A DNA stretch of 64,000 nt from Anaerotalea alkaliphila (lineage in GTDB: Bacteria > Bacillota > Clostridia > Lachnospirales > Vallitaleaceae): the NCBI RefSeq assembly GCF_010179735.1, contig NZ_JAAEEH010000016.1, forward strand, positions 1 through 64,000, given 5' to 3'. Positions 41,259 through 50,289 of this stretch are shown here, one piece after another. The notes under the pieces are model-generated. The model was given only the letters and a program-made list of their open reading frames with translations, was not told where the DNA came from and did not search any database. Each line of letters begins with the position of its first letter. Position 1 is the stretch's first letter. Both the position numbers and the translations under genes were made by a program.

Positions 41259-42978
41259 TGCTATCCTCCAATTTATCCATGTACTGTTTGATCATCGTCC
41301 CGACCTGCTCCTGATTTTCCATCCCAAGCGCAGCCTCCGCAAGCTGCGCGGCATCCTCCATCCGCACTTTGGAGAGCAGGGCCCGGATTCTCAGGATGCT
41401 GGGGGCGCTCATGCTGAATTCATCCAAGCCCAGGCCCATCAACAGGGGCAGGGCCTGCACTTCCCCCGCCATCTCACCGCACATGCCCACCCACTTCCCT
41501 TCCTTGTGCGCCGCATCGGCAACCATCTTGATCAGCCGCAGCAGCGAAGGGTTGTAGGGTTGGTAAAGGTAGGCCACCTTCTCGTTCATCCGGTCTGCGG
41601 CGAAGGTGTATTGGATCAGGTCGTTGGTTCCTATGGAAAAGAAGTCCACTTCCTTCGCAAAGACATCCGCAAGGATTGCCGTGGCCGGAATTTCAACCAT
41701 GATGCCCAGCTTGTACCCGATTCCCAGGGACGCGTCCTCTTCCAGCAGCTCCTTTTCGATTTCCTCCAGCAGCCCCTTCACTTCCCGCAGCTCGTCGATG
41801 GTGGCGACCATCGGAAGCATGATGTGCAGGTTCCCCCAGCGGCTGGCCTTCAACAGGGCCCGCAGCTGGGTCCGGAACAGTTCCGGTGTGTTAAGGCACA
41901 GGCGCAGGGCCCGGTTCCCCAGAAACGGATTCAACTCGTGCTCCATCTTCAGATAATCCAGCTCCTTGTCGCCTCCGATGTCCAGCGTCCGGACGACCAC
42001 CGGTTTGTCCCCCATCTTCTCCAGAACCCTGCGGTAAGCCTCGTACTGCACCTCTTCGCTTGGATGCACCTTGCTTTCCATGTACAGGAATTCCGTCCGG
42101 AACAGTCCGATGCATTCCGCGCCGTTGGCAAGGGCGGAGTCCACATCCTCCACACCGCCGATGTTGGCGCCGAGCTCAACATGGCGCCCATCCATCGTCA
42201 TGCTCTTTTTGTCCCTGAAGGTCTTGAAATAATGCTTCTCTTCCCCCAAGGCAAGGATTTTCTCCTGGTACTCCTCGACGACATGCTCCCCTGGGTTCAC
42301 AAGAACAACGCCTTCGGTCCCGTCCAAGATGACCATGTCGCCGTCCTGCAGGAGTGCAAAGGCATTCTTCGTCCCCACGACCGCGGGGATTTCCAGGGAC
42401 CTTGCCATGATGGCGCTGTGGCTCGTGCGCCCGCCGACATCCGTGACAAAACCCTTGATCATCTTCCGGTCCAATTGGGCCGTGTCCGAGGGCGTCAGGT
42501 CTTTTGCGACCAAAACCACTTCCTCTTGGATGTTCGACAACGGCTCCATTTCGATCCCCTGCAGGTGCATCACCACCCGCTGGCCCAAATCCTTCATGTC
42601 GGCGGCACGTTCGCGAAAATAGTCGTTGTCCATGTTTTCGAACATTGTGATGTAGGTGTCCAGGATGCTCTGGAACGCATAGTCTGCATTCACCGCTTCG
42701 TCCCTGATTTTGTTCCGTACACCGGAAACCAGTTCCTGGTCCTTCAGTATTTCGATGTGGGCCTCAAAGATGTCGGCCGTCTCCTGGTTCGCACTTTCCA
42801 GCATCCGTTTGCGGATGCCTTCCAGATCATCGATGCTGCGCTCCATGCTCTTCTCGAAACGGTCGATCTGATTTTCGATGTCTATGTTGTGGTCTTCAAC
42901 GACGGTGATTTCGGGTTTTTCGTATCTTCTGACCCGCGCAATGCTGATGCCGTTGCTGGCTCCGATTCCTTGAATCAT
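41251..42978 (-). CDS. ptsI: Phosphoenolpyruvate-protein phosphotransferase (PTS Enzyme I)
   Basis: The 575-residue protein has all Enzyme I landmarks: N-terminal GIGASNGISIARV, the phosphohistidine loop GGRTSHSAIMARSL near residue 190, and the PEP-binding barrel with FRTEFLYM, LRLCLNTPELFRTQLRALL, GTNDLIQYTFAADRMN and CGEMAGEV. It starts the PTS phosphate relay by phosphorylating HPr. ATG at 42978. It lies 31 bp after the SorC regulator gene and overlaps ptsH. Confidence 0.97.
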   Translation of the reverse strand: MIQGIGASNGISIARVRRYEKPEITVVEDHNIDIENQIDRFEKSMERSIDDLEGIRKRMLESANQETADIFEAHIEILKDQELVSGVRNKIRDEAVNADYAFQSILDTYITMFENMDNDYFRERAADMKDLGQRVVMHLQGIEMEPLSNIQEEVVLVAKDLTPSDTAQLDRKMIKGFVTDVGGRTSHSAIMARSLEIPAVVGTKNAFALLQDGDMVILDGTEGVVLVNPGEHVVEEYQEKILALGEEKHYFKTFRDKKSMTMDGRHVELGANIGGVEDVDSALANGAECIGLFRTEFLYMESKVHPSEEVQYEAYRRVLEKMGDKPVVVRTLDIGGDKELDYLKMEHELNPFLGNRALRLCLNTPELFRTQLRALLKASRWGNLHIMLPMVATIDELREVKGLLEEIEKELLEEDASLGIGYKLGIMVEIPATAILADVFAKEVDFFSIGTNDLIQYTFAADRMNEKVAYLYQPYNPSLLRLIKMVADAAHKEGKWVGMCGEMAGEVQALPLLMGLGLDEFSMSAPSILRIRALLSKVRMEDAAQLAEAALGMENQEQVGTMIKQYMDKLEDSNG

Positions 42979-43009
42979 TGTTTAGATCCTCCAGGTCCAT
43001 TCATTCCAT

Positions 43010-43960
43010 TCACTTCCCTGCCATCCGCAGCACTTCCTTCAGCGTCTCCTCATCCGACACCAAGGTATGCAGGAATCCGCCCCGCAAGGCCGCCAGTACC
43101 GCCTTCGCCTTCTTCTTTTCCGAAGCGATGGCGACGATTTTCTTCCTCTTGATGGTCTCCGTCCGGATTCCGATGACGCAGTCGTTGACATCGATATCCA
43201 GGAAGTCTCCGTTTTCGTCGAAAAAATGGGCCAGGATGAAGCCCACCCCACCTTTTTGTTTGATCGTATCCTGCATGTCCGGTTCGACATAGCTGTCCCA
43301 GAGGGTTTGCATCGCATCCCCGTCGATGGCGCCGATTCCCGTCAGGATCAGGTCGCACTTCTCGATCATGTCCAGTGTGTTCTTGATGAGCGGCGTCTCG
43401 ATGATCGCATTTCTTGCAGCCGGGTCCTTGATATAGATCGGCGAGGGAAGCGGATACAGTTTGCCGTTCAGTGCCCTGGAAATCGTCCTCCCGATGCTCA
43501 ACATGTCGTTGTTGTCCAAGTCATAGCTGATGGCTCCGAACAGTTCCACAATCCGCATATCATTGTAGCGGTGGGGCTGCAAGTAGGACGCCATGGCACG
43601 CATGTGCTTGCCCCAGGAAATGCCGAGGGTCATGTCATCCTTTAGGAGCAGGCCGACTTCCTTTGCCGCCGCCTTCCCCACCTGGCGCAGCGTCTCGTTC
43701 GCGTCGGTCAGGGTCTTTACGATGATAACATTGGGAACATTGAATCTTCGACGCAGTTCCCCTTGCAGATTGTCAAATCCATAGTTCTGATAATTGATGG
43801 TTATGTCTACAACCTGCTGTTCCCTGGCCTTCTTGAGCAACCTCGACACCTTGGGCCTTGAAATGAACAGTTCCTTCGCAATCTGGTTTTGGTTCATCCC
43901 CTCCAGGTAATACAGCACCGATGCATTGACCATCAATTGATGCTCCTCATAATCCGACAT
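43010..43960 (-). CDS. SorC-family sugar-binding transcriptional regulator
   Basis: The 316-residue protein has an N-terminal helix-turn-helix (LEGMNQNQIAKELFISRPKV) and the SorC sugar-phosphate-binding domain with GISWGKHMRAMASYLQP and LILTGIGAIDGD. SorC regulators respond to phosphorylated sugars and commonly activate or derepress their own catabolic operon. ATG at 43960 follows GAGGTGA; the 65-codon extension to 44155 overlaps the upstream gene. It is embedded in the operon and is the best candidate to bind the TGAACA-type sites at 48984 and 50149. Confidence 0.92.
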   Translation of the reverse strand: MSDYEEHQLMVNASVLYYLEGMNQNQIAKELFISRPKVSRLLKKAREQQVVDITINYQNYGFDNLQGELRRRFNVPNVIIVKTLTDANETLRQVGKAAAKEVGLLLKDDMTLGISWGKHMRAMASYLQPHRYNDMRIVELFGAISYDLDNNDMLSIGRTISRALNGKLYPLPSPIYIKDPAARNAIIETPLIKNTLDMIEKCDLILTGIGAIDGDAMQTLWDSYVEPDMQDTIKQKGGVGFILAHFFDENGDFLDIDVNDCVIGIRTETIKRKKIVAIASEKKKAKAVLAALRGGFLHTLVSDEETLKEVLRMAGK

Positions 43961-43977
43961 CCAACTCACCTCTTCAT

Positions 43978-44691
43978 CTATCTGTTTTGGCCGTAGTACG
44001 CGCCGCTCCCGTGCTTCCGCAGATAATGCTTGTCCAGCAACGCCTGGCTGATTGTCCCGATTTGGCCGTTGATCCTTTCGGTACGGTATGCCATCTTCGC
44101 CACCTCTTCCATGACCCTGGCATTGTGCACTGCCTGGTCCGGGTTGCTGCCCCATCCGAAGGGCCCGTGGTTGGACACGATGATTCCTGGCATTTCCAGC
44201 GGCATCCGATTGTTCTCCTTCAGCGTTTCGATGATGACAAGGCCTGTATTCAGCTCGTATTCCCGGCCGATCTCATCCTCCGTCAGCACCCTGGTGCACA
44301 AGATGTCCCCGTAAAAATAGTCCGCATGGGTTGTGCCGTAGCACGGGATTTCCTTTCCGGCTTGGGCCCACGATGTGGCCCAGGCGGAATGCGTATGTAC
44401 GACACTTCCAATTGTATCATATTCCCTATAAAGAGCAAGGTGCGTCGGCGTGTCGGAGGACGGGTTCAGTTTCCCTTCCCTGACATTCCCTTCAAGGTCC
44501 AGGACAACCATGTCCTCTTTCTTCATGGAATCATAGTCCACACCACTCGGCTTGATCACAACCAATCCCAGTTCCCGTTCGATCCCGCTCACGTTCCCCC
44601 AGGTATAGATGACCAACCCCTGCCTGACCAATTCCAGGTTCGCCTCAAATACCTGTTCCTTCAGCACATCAAGCTTGTTTCCCAAAGACAT
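43978..44691 (-). CDS. ulaF: L-ribulose-5-phosphate 4-epimerase (UlaF/AraD family)
   Basis: The 237-residue protein is a class II aldolase-like epimerase: [19 protein letters not shown], the metal-binding [14 protein letters not shown] and the C-terminal HGPFGWG with the catalytic tyrosine in AYYGQ-type sequence. It converts L-ribulose 5-phosphate to D-xylulose 5-phosphate, the last step of L-ascorbate and L-arabinose breakdown. In this ulaE-ulaB context UlaF is the likelier name than AraD. Its start overlaps ulaE by 23 bp. Confidence 0.92.
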   Translation of the reverse strand: MSLGNKLDVLKEQVFEANLELVRQGLVIYTWGNVSGIERELGLVVIKPSGVDYDSMKKEDMVVLDLEGNVREGKLNPSSDTPTHLALYREYDTIGSVVHTHSAWATSWAQAGKEIPCYGTTHADYFYGDILCTRVLTEDEIGREYELNTGLVIIETLKENNRMPLEMPGIIVSNHGPFGWGSNPDQAVHNARVMEEVAKMAYRTERINGQIGTISQALLDKHYLRKHGSGAYYGQNR

Positions 44692-45565
44692 TGAACCTGT
44701 CACCCGCCTTTCCTTTCAGCCACTCGCCGGCGCTTCTGATATGGTCGATGCTTTCTTCCACCGTCGCATCCTGGGTGTTGTCCGCCCACATCTCCACCAG
44801 AAAGGGGCCCTGATATTCCAATGCGTCCAGTTTTGAAAACAGTTTCCCGAAATCCACCGTCCCTTCACCGAAGGGGACACATTTGAATTTGCCCGGCAGC
44901 GTATCCTTCAGGTGGATGCCGACGATATGGCCAATCCCCACCTCCAGTTCCCGTTCGGGTTCATCCGTCCATTGGCTGAGGTTCCCGAAATCCGGGTAGA
45001 CCTGCAGCCAGGGCGAATCGACGGCTCGGACATACTCCATGCATCTTGTTATGGTGCCGATGAATTCCGTGTCCATGATTTCAATCGAAAGCATGACGCT
45101 GGCACTGGAAGCCTTTTTCACCGCATGCCTAAGACCCTCCAGGAATCCGGCCTTTGTCCCTTCGTCCGACCCTTCGTAGTACACATCATATCCGGCAAGC
45201 TGTATGTTCCTCACACCCAGGTCTTTGGCCAACACAATCGCCTTGTCCATGATCTCGTACGCTTTTCGTCTTGTCTTCGCATCCCTGCTTCCAAAGGGGT
45301 ATTTCCGGTGGCCGCTCAGGCAGATGGAATTGATGTACATCTCCTGGTCGGCCAACAACCCCTTGATGTATTCCCGCTTCTCCCTGCTCCAGTCCAGCCT
45401 GTGCAATTTCTGGTCGCTTTCGTCTATGGACATTTCCAGAAAGTCATAGCCGGCTTCCTTTGCGATCTTGATTTTTGTTGCCCAGTCAAACTTCTCCGGT
45501 ATCGCCTTTTCGTAAATGCCCAGCGGATTGTCCGTCAACTTGAACATAGGTCTCTCCATTTTCAT
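44669..45565 (-). CDS. ulaE: L-xylulose-5-phosphate 3-epimerase (UlaE/SgbU family)
   Basis: The 298-residue protein is a xylose-isomerase-like TIM barrel with UlaE features: [51 protein letters not shown] and [24 protein letters not shown]. It epimerises L-xylulose 5-phosphate to L-ribulose 5-phosphate. Start ATG at 45565, with an alternative at 45547. It lies one codon from ulaB and overlaps ulaF. Confidence 0.93.
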   Translation of the reverse strand: MKMERPMFKLTDNPLGIYEKAIPEKFDWATKIKIAKEAGYDFLEMSIDESDQKLHRLDWSREKREYIKGLLADQEMYINSICLSGHRKYPFGSRDAKTRRKAYEIMDKAIVLAKDLGVRNIQLAGYDVYYEGSDEGTKAGFLEGLRHAVKKASSASVMLSIEIMDTEFIGTITRCMEYVRAVDSPWLQVYPDFGNLSQWTDEPERELEVGIGHIVGIHLKDTLPGKFKCVPFGEGTVDFGKLFSKLDALEYQGPFLVEMWADNTQDATVEESIDHIRSAGEWLKGKAGDRFNVFGKQA

Positions 45566-45566
45566 T

Positions 45567-45845
45567 TTACTGCAGCGCTTTCTCCACCTTGGTCCTGATT
45601 TCCTCTTCCGACAACAGGTTGATCAAGCCGACGATTTTCGCTTTCCCTTTCGGATTGAATTCCTTTACAAGCTGTTCGGAAACAAGCACCAGGTCGAAGT
45701 TCACGGCCTCGGCCTTTGCCTGTCCGACACTGGCGTGGTGCACCTCGCATTCCAGGCCCATCGCCTTGAGCACCTTTTCGATCTTCATTTTGATGATGAG
45801 GCTTGATCCCATTCCATTACCGCATGCAGCCAATACTTTCAACAT
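45567..45845 (-). CDS. ulaB: PTS IIB component, ascorbate type (UlaB)
   Basis: The 92-residue protein has the IIB phosphocysteine at position 8 in AACGNGMGSSLIIKMKIE, as in UlaB and SgaB. It takes phosphate from the IIA protein and hands it to the sugar during transport through the IIC permease. In E. coli ulaA, ulaB and ulaC are adjacent; here ulaG lies between ulaB and ulaC. Start ATG at 45845. Confidence 0.93.
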   Translation of the reverse strand: MLKVLAACGNGMGSSLIIKMKIEKVLKAMGLECEVHHASVGQAKAEAVNFDLVLVSEQLVKEFNPKGKAKIVGLINLLSEEEIRTKVEKALQ

Positions 45846-45899
45846 GGTTTTGTCTCCTTTTCACAGCATCGTCCGTTGCTATGGTTTCCAATTTTTTAC

Positions 45900-46964
45900 T
45901 TACAGCACTGATTTGAAGGGAAGGTCGGGCTCTATGGCGAAGGCGTCATGGAAACCGCGGTCATACATATATTCCATCGAATCCTTGTCCTCCGGCCATG
46001 TGAACTTTCCGCCTACCTGCCAGATGAATGGTTTGAACTGGTATTTCAACCGGTCCTTCTTCATGTTCCAAAGCGTGGTGATTTCCTTTGGGTCTGCGGT
46101 GAAGTTTGTCCAGATGTCGTGATGGATTGGAATGACGACTTTTGTATTGAGGCATTCGGCCATCCGCAGGATGCATTCCGCCGTCATTTTGTCCGTCATT
46201 CCCCTCGGGTTTTCTCCAAAAGACCCCAGGGCAACATCGATCTCGTGGTCGTTTCCATGTTTTGCGAAATAATTGGAGTAGTGGGAATCGCCGCTGTGGT
46301 ACAGGCTCCCCCCCGGAGTCTTGAACAGGTAGTTCAGTGCCAGATCGTCCATTTCCTGGGGCATCTTCCCTTTGAGCGTTACCCCCTTGGGTGCTGTGAC
46401 CAATTCCGTGCGGTCGAACGAATCCAGCGCGACGATTTCCACGTCCTTGACCGTGTAGGTCTCTCCCGGTTTCAAGGTCACCAGCCGGGCTTCCGGCACT
46501 CCCCATTTCCTCCACAGGTCCACACAAGCTTTGGGTCCGATGAACTTGACGCTCTCGTCTGTGTTCTGGCAGATTGCCGCGGCGACATTTTCATCGATAT
46601 GGTCGCCGTGGTCATGGGTAGAAAGCACGGCATCGATATCCTTGATCCTGAACGGGTCGATTACAACCGGGACGTTCCGCAGATTGGGCTGCATCGCCAG
46701 GCAGCCGATCATCCTCTGGTGCTGGTGTTGGTCTGCCATCAAGCCGTTTCCATGATTCCTCTTGCCTGTCTTCACCCATAGGTCCACACAAAGGTTCGCG
46801 TTCCCTTCGCTTTTCAGCCAAATCCCTGTGCATCCTAGCCACCACATGGAAAATGTTCCCGGCTCGACCACCGTCTGCTCTATCTCTTCATTCAGCCAGC
46901 TTCCCCATTCCGGAAACGTGCTCAAAATCCAACTTTCCCTTGTTATCTCATCAATCTTGCCCAT
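45900..46964 (-). CDS. ulaG: L-ascorbate-6-phosphate lactonase (UlaG)
   Basis: The 354-residue protein has the metallo-beta-lactamase fold with the metal ligands THDHGDHID near residue 106 and later [11 protein letters not shown] and PIHHDIW, and the UlaG-like start [23 protein letters not shown]. It opens the lactone of L-ascorbate 6-phosphate to 3-keto-L-gulonate 6-phosphate. The ATG at 46964 follows GAGAGGAG. The next pathway enzyme, decarboxylase UlaD, is not present in the cluster. Confidence 0.95.
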   Translation of the reverse strand: MGKIDEITRESWILSTFPEWGSWLNEEIEQTVVEPGTFSMWWLGCTGIWLKSEGNANLCVDLWVKTGKRNHGNGLMADQHQHQRMIGCLAMQPNLRNVPVVIDPFRIKDIDAVLSTHDHGDHIDENVAAAICQNTDESVKFIGPKACVDLWRKWGVPEARLVTLKPGETYTVKDVEIVALDSFDRTELVTAPKGVTLKGKMPQEMDDLALNYLFKTPGGSLYHSGDSHYSNYFAKHGNDHEIDVALGSFGENPRGMTDKMTAECILRMAECLNTKVVIPIHHDIWTNFTADPKEITTLWNMKKDRLKYQFKPFIWQVGGKFTWPEDKDSMEYMYDRGFHDAFAIEPDLPFKSVL

Positions 46965-46998
46965 TTGAATCTCCTCTCGTATTTGGTTGGTTCGATTA

Positions 46999-47442
46999 TC
47001 AATTATTGAAGATCTCAATCATCTCTTTTTTTGTTTTCGCCTCGAAGATGGCGTCATGCTTCTCTTGATCGGACAAGACGGTGACGATCCTCTGCAGCAT
47101 TTCCAGATGCGTCGTTGCGTCCACACAGGACAACGCTATGAAAAACGTGGCATCATTGTTGCCGTCCGGTGTGAACGACACGGGCTTTTCCACCTTCATG
47201 ATGCTGTACCCCACCTTCACCGATCCTGTTTCCGGCCTTGCATGGGGCAATGCGATGTTCGGCGCGATGACCACATAGGGGCCGTGTTCCTTCACCGACT
47301 CGATCATCCCGTCGATGTAGGATTGTCTGACATACCCCTTCTGCAGGAGCGGGTCGGAGGAATACCGGATGGCATCCTCCCATGTGTCTATTTCATCATA
47401 GAATTGGATGAACTCCTCTGTCAATTCGAATCCTTCAATCAT
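46999..47442 (-). CDS. ulaC: PTS IIA component, ascorbate/mannitol type (UlaC)
   Basis: The 147-residue protein matches the PTS EIIA type 2 family, with the phosphohistidine in [12 protein letters not shown] near residue 68 and [14 protein letters not shown] after it. It receives phosphate from HPr and passes it to UlaB. ATG at 47442 follows GGGAGGTACCAT; 21 further upstream codons lack a site. It lies between ulaA and ulaG. Confidence 0.93.
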   Translation of the reverse strand: MIEGFELTEEFIQFYDEIDTWEDAIRYSSDPLLQKGYVRQSYIDGMIESVKEHGPYVVIAPNIALPHARPETGSVKVGYSIMKVEKPVSFTPDGNNDATFFIALSCVDATTHLEMLQRIVTVLSDQEKHDAIFEAKTKKEMIEIFNN

Positions 47443-47467
47443 ATGGTACCTCCCGTTTGTTTCTATC

Positions 47468-48889
47468 CTATTCATCCCGCATGGTCGTAAAGTATGTCGC
47501 CGCATGGCGTTTGTATTGCACCTGGGGAATGATCAGCATCAGGACGATCAGCGCCACCGGGGCTGCGATCCCGACGTATTTTGAAATGATTGTGGTTCCC
47601 ATGAACAATGTGGCCCAGTCAAACATGCCCATCCATCCGATGACCTCCGGCGGTCCCACAAGGAAAGTCAGCACAAGCGCCGATCCGAACACCTGGATGA
47701 GTCCTGCGATGAAGGGAATGATTGCCGCCGCCCGTCTGCCGCCTGACTTGTTGGCAAATACCGCCAATGTGCCGTTGTCGAAGAAAAGGCAGATGAAGCC
47801 GGCAACGATCAGCACGGGGGACTTCAATAGGATTAGCGTGAAAATGGCGACTAGTTGACCGAAGAAGCCGAAAATGAAGCCGAACGTGGGTGCTTGGGGA
47901 GAAAACCCGAATGTTACCGCACAGTCCACCGCCGGAACGGACCCCTGCAACAGCTTGTCGGAAATCCCCTGGAAGGATGCCGTGAGTTCTGCAACGAACA
48001 TCCGGACACCGGTCAACAGGATTGTAATGTACACTGCAAAGAACGCACAGGTTTCCCAAATGTAGGATCCAAAGAAATATTTGCTTTCATCATAGGCAAA
48101 GGTCTCCTTACCCAGCAAGACCATGATCGTTCCAATGAAGATGGTCATGATCAGCGCATTGGCCACCACATTGTCGTTCAGTATGGCCAGGAATCCCGGT
48201 GTTTCGACATGGTCGACGTTATGCTCCTTATTGCCGACTTTTCCTCCAAGCCGGTACGCCAGCCATGCGCCGAACATCTGCTGGTGGCCGACGGTGAAGC
48301 CTGCGCCGTCCGTGACTTCCTGCGTCGCTTCAATAATCAGGTTCGACATCACGGACCAGTAGGTTCCCATGAGCAATCCGGTGATGATTACAAGCTGCAC
48401 AGTAGCAGGTTGCCTTCCGGATCCTTCAATCACCCAATACAGTGCCCACAGCAGGACGGCTGATTGCTGGTACATGATATGTCCGGTAATGAACAGGGAG
48501 CGGATTTTTGTGTATTTTCTGAATGCAACCAAGAGGATGTTGAAGGCAAACGCAATCATCATGACATAGCCTACAAATGCGAGGGAGTTGACCGTGGTCA
48601 AGAATTCCGTTGCCGATGTCTGTCCGAAATAGGGGTCGATCACCAACGCTTCAATTCCGTACTTTTGGGAAAGACTCTCGATGATCGGCCTGAATGTAGA
48701 AACCAGTCCGCCGGTACCTACTTGCAGAATCTTGAAACCGACGAAGGTCTTTACGAATCCTGCCAAAGCTTCATACACCTTTTTCCCGAGCAGGATATAA
48801 CCGATGAAAACGACCGTTCCAAGCAACAGGGGCGCCTGGCCTAAAAACTTGTTAACAAAGTCCAAAAACAATTGAATAATAAAATCCAT
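47468..48889 (-). CDS. ulaA: PTS IIC permease, ascorbate type (UlaA)
   Basis: The 473-residue membrane protein has about 11 hydrophobic segments and UlaA landmarks such as LLLGTVVFIGYILLGKKVYEA, HQQMFGAWLAYRLGGKVG and FSPQAPTFGFIFGFFGQLVAIF. It forms the translocation pathway for L-ascorbate, which is phosphorylated as it enters. The ATG at 48889 follows AAGGGGATAAC; an ATG five codons upstream overlaps that site. It is the first gene of the long operon, behind its own promoter and operator. Confidence 0.95.
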   Translation of the reverse strand: MDFIIQLFLDFVNKFLGQAPLLLGTVVFIGYILLGKKVYEALAGFVKTFVGFKILQVGTGGLVSTFRPIIESLSQKYGIEALVIDPYFGQTSATEFLTTVNSLAFVGYVMMIAFAFNILLVAFRKYTKIRSLFITGHIMYQQSAVLLWALYWVIEGSGRQPATVQLVIITGLLMGTYWSVMSNLIIEATQEVTDGAGFTVGHQQMFGAWLAYRLGGKVGNKEHNVDHVETPGFLAILNDNVVANALIMTIFIGTIMVLLGKETFAYDESKYFFGSYIWETCAFFAVYITILLTGVRMFVAELTASFQGISDKLLQGSVPAVDCAVTFGFSPQAPTFGFIFGFFGQLVAIFTLILLKSPVLIVAGFICLFFDNGTLAVFANKSGGRRAAAIIPFIAGLIQVFGSALVLTFLVGPPEVIGWMGMFDWATLFMGTTIISKYVGIAAPVALIVLMLIIPQVQYKRHAATYFTTMRDE

Positions 48890-48939
48890 GTTATCCCCTT
48901 TCATTTCTACGTTATCAAGGACGTCCTCCTGATAGTAAT

Positions 48940-48968
48940 ATCATACCACTCGCAAGAACATTTGTCTA
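48940..48968 (-). promoter_or_regulatory. Promoter of the ulaA operon
   Basis: On the minus strand TAGACA (48963-48968) and TATGAT (48940-48945) are spaced by 17 bp. Transcription should start near 48933, leaving a leader of about 45 bases. Confidence 0.75.
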
Positions 48969-48983
48969 TGCTTCTGTATATAT

Positions 48984-49017
48984 TGAACAATTGTTCACTT
49001 CCTGTTTGTTCACTTCG
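48984..49017. promoter_or_regulatory. SorC-type operator upstream of ulaA
   Basis: The perfect palindrome TGAACAATTGTTCA (48984-48997) ends 15 bp before the -35. Its right half TTGTTCACTTC is repeated 16 bp further out at 49007-49017. The same arrangement is found before the gene at 49023-50054. The upstream position fits an activator. Confidence 0.7.
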
Positions 49018-49022
49018 TCCGC

Positions 49023-50054
49023 TTACGCCTCTTGACTCAGCTCATATATGGCTATTTCGCCTATTTGCCGGTTTGCGGCCAGAATCACATCCGTATCTCC
49101 CTTATGCGCAACCGCGATGTTGCTGGGGCCTCCCGTATTGTCCACGACCGTTTCAACGAAGTTCCCCTTATCATCCAGGGTATAGACCACCAGCTCCATC
49201 TTTCCCTTGCGCCCCGCAATGATGAAGGCCGGTTTTCCGAGCAGCTTTCCTCCCCAGACCACGTGTCCGAATTCATACGTGTGTTCATGGATGACCTTCC
49301 ATCCGTCCTCGGTCTCCTTGTAGATCTTCCCTTTTTCGCCATGGAACGCCTCGATGGTGGCGATTTCAGGCTTGCCGTCCCCATCGATGTCGCACAGTGC
49401 GCAATCGCTGATCTCGTGGTCGAACAGCTGCTCCACCTGCCACTTTCCCTCCAACTTCTCTGGGGGATATGCGACGAACATCCCTTCTACACCGGTCACA
49501 AAAAACGCCTTCTTGCCTTTCCACTCGCTTGCGCAGAAGCCGTGGTTCTTTGTGATTCCATCATGGATGGTCGTCAGTTCGAACGGTTGCGTGATGTCTT
49601 CGTTGAACCTTCCCACGATGATCCTGCCCGGATCAGACCAGTCGTCCTTGAACTGTTTGCTGTTGCACAATACCCCGCCAATCAGATGCAGCCGGCCTTC
49701 AATCTCCAGCAGGTCGAACCTGTGCAGGTAAGGTATGGTCATGATCGGCACAACACTCCACCGGCCTTCCGCGTCCGCCTTCGCATGCACGATCCGGCAT
49801 TCCGCCGCGTTGAAGGTGGGGATGAATTTCTGTGTTGCGATGAACTCGTTTTCCCTTCCTGGTACAGGGACGATGTTCATCGTGCCTCCAGGCCCGTCCC
49901 ATACGACCGTTTTCTCATGGGTTTCCATGTCATAGGACACACACTGGCTTTCCCCCTCGGATGCGACTATGTACTTGGTTTTTCCGTTCACCTCCATGAT
50001 TGTCGTCGCATACGCACGGTCCAGTTCTCCAAGGACAGTTTTCTGAATTTTCAT
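49023..50054 (-). CDS. Predicted beta-propeller (FG-GAP/VCBS-like) protein linked to the ula operon
   Basis: The 343-residue protein has repeated blades, with the clearest FG-GAP-like motif DCALCDIDGDGKPEIATIEAF. No signal peptide is present, so a cytoplasmic propeller is expected. Its function is unknown; an enzyme (such as a sugar lactonase) or a binding scaffold is possible. ATG at 50054 follows AGGAGGATGAATC. It is transcribed separately, from a promoter whose layout copies that of ulaA, so it should be induced with the same substrate. Confidence 0.7.
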   Translation of the reverse strand: MKIQKTVLGELDRAYATTIMEVNGKTKYIVASEGESQCVSYDMETHEKTVVWDGPGGTMNIVPVPGRENEFIATQKFIPTFNAAECRIVHAKADAEGRWSVVPIMTIPYLHRFDLLEIEGRLHLIGGVLCNSKQFKDDWSDPGRIIVGRFNEDITQPFELTTIHDGITKNHGFCASEWKGKKAFFVTGVEGMFVAYPPEKLEGKWQVEQLFDHEISDCALCDIDGDGKPEIATIEAFHGEKGKIYKETEDGWKVIHEHTYEFGHVVWGGKLLGKPAFIIAGRKGKMELVVYTLDDKGNFVETVVDNTGGPSNIAVAHKGDTDVILAANRQIGEIAIYELSQEA

Positions 50055-50104
50055 GATTCATCCTCCTGATTCATATTGCATGGTGTTTTGTAGTTGATGC
50101 TATT

Positions 50105-50133
50105 ATCATACACCTTTTTTACTCATTTGTGCA
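50105..50133 (-). promoter_or_regulatory. Promoter of the beta-propeller gene
   Basis: TGCACA (50128-50133) and TATGAT (50105-50110) on the minus strand are spaced by 17 bp. The -10 is identical to that of ulaA, and an operator-like site begins 15 bp upstream of the -35 in both. Confidence 0.7.
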
Positions 50134-50148
50134 GTATCTATTTTATTT

Positions 50149-50165
50149 TGCACATTTGTTCACTT
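50149..50165. promoter_or_regulatory. SorC-type operator upstream of the beta-propeller gene
   Basis: TGCACATTTGTTCACTT matches the ulaA operator TGAACAATTGTTCACTT at 14 of 17 positions, and lies at the same distance from its -35. The right half-site TTGTTCACTT-like sequence is the better conserved part. Confidence 0.65.
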
Positions 50166-50196
50166 TTGGCCACGCCATTATGATGGGCCTCCCACA

Positions 50197-50243
50197 AAAA
50201 AGGGACCAGCCCCCGTCCCCGAAGGGCAGGCCTGATCCCGCTG
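50197..50243 (-). terminator. Terminator of the glycerate kinase operon, copy 2 of the 46-bp repeat
   Basis: This copy differs from 38956-39001 by one extra C. On the minus strand it forms the same hairpin (outer GGGATCAGGCC with GGCTGGTCCC, inner CCC-TTCG-GGG) followed by TTTTTT and lies about 47 bp after the glycerate kinase stop. Confidence 0.75.
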
Positions 50244-50289
50244 TTGATGCCTTTCTTCAATTCGTCTTGTTCCCGTCATCCAGCATCGG

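Noticed and set aside
41032-43152. 706-codon open frame on the plus strand across ptsI
   Set aside because: It is antisense to an Enzyme I gene with all catalytic motifs. High GC content keeps the opposite frame free of stops. Its product is rich in His, Pro and Arg with no domain.
43961-44155. N-terminal extension of the SorC regulator
   Set aside because: It overlaps the ulaF gene, and the ATG at 43960 has a GAGGTGA site.
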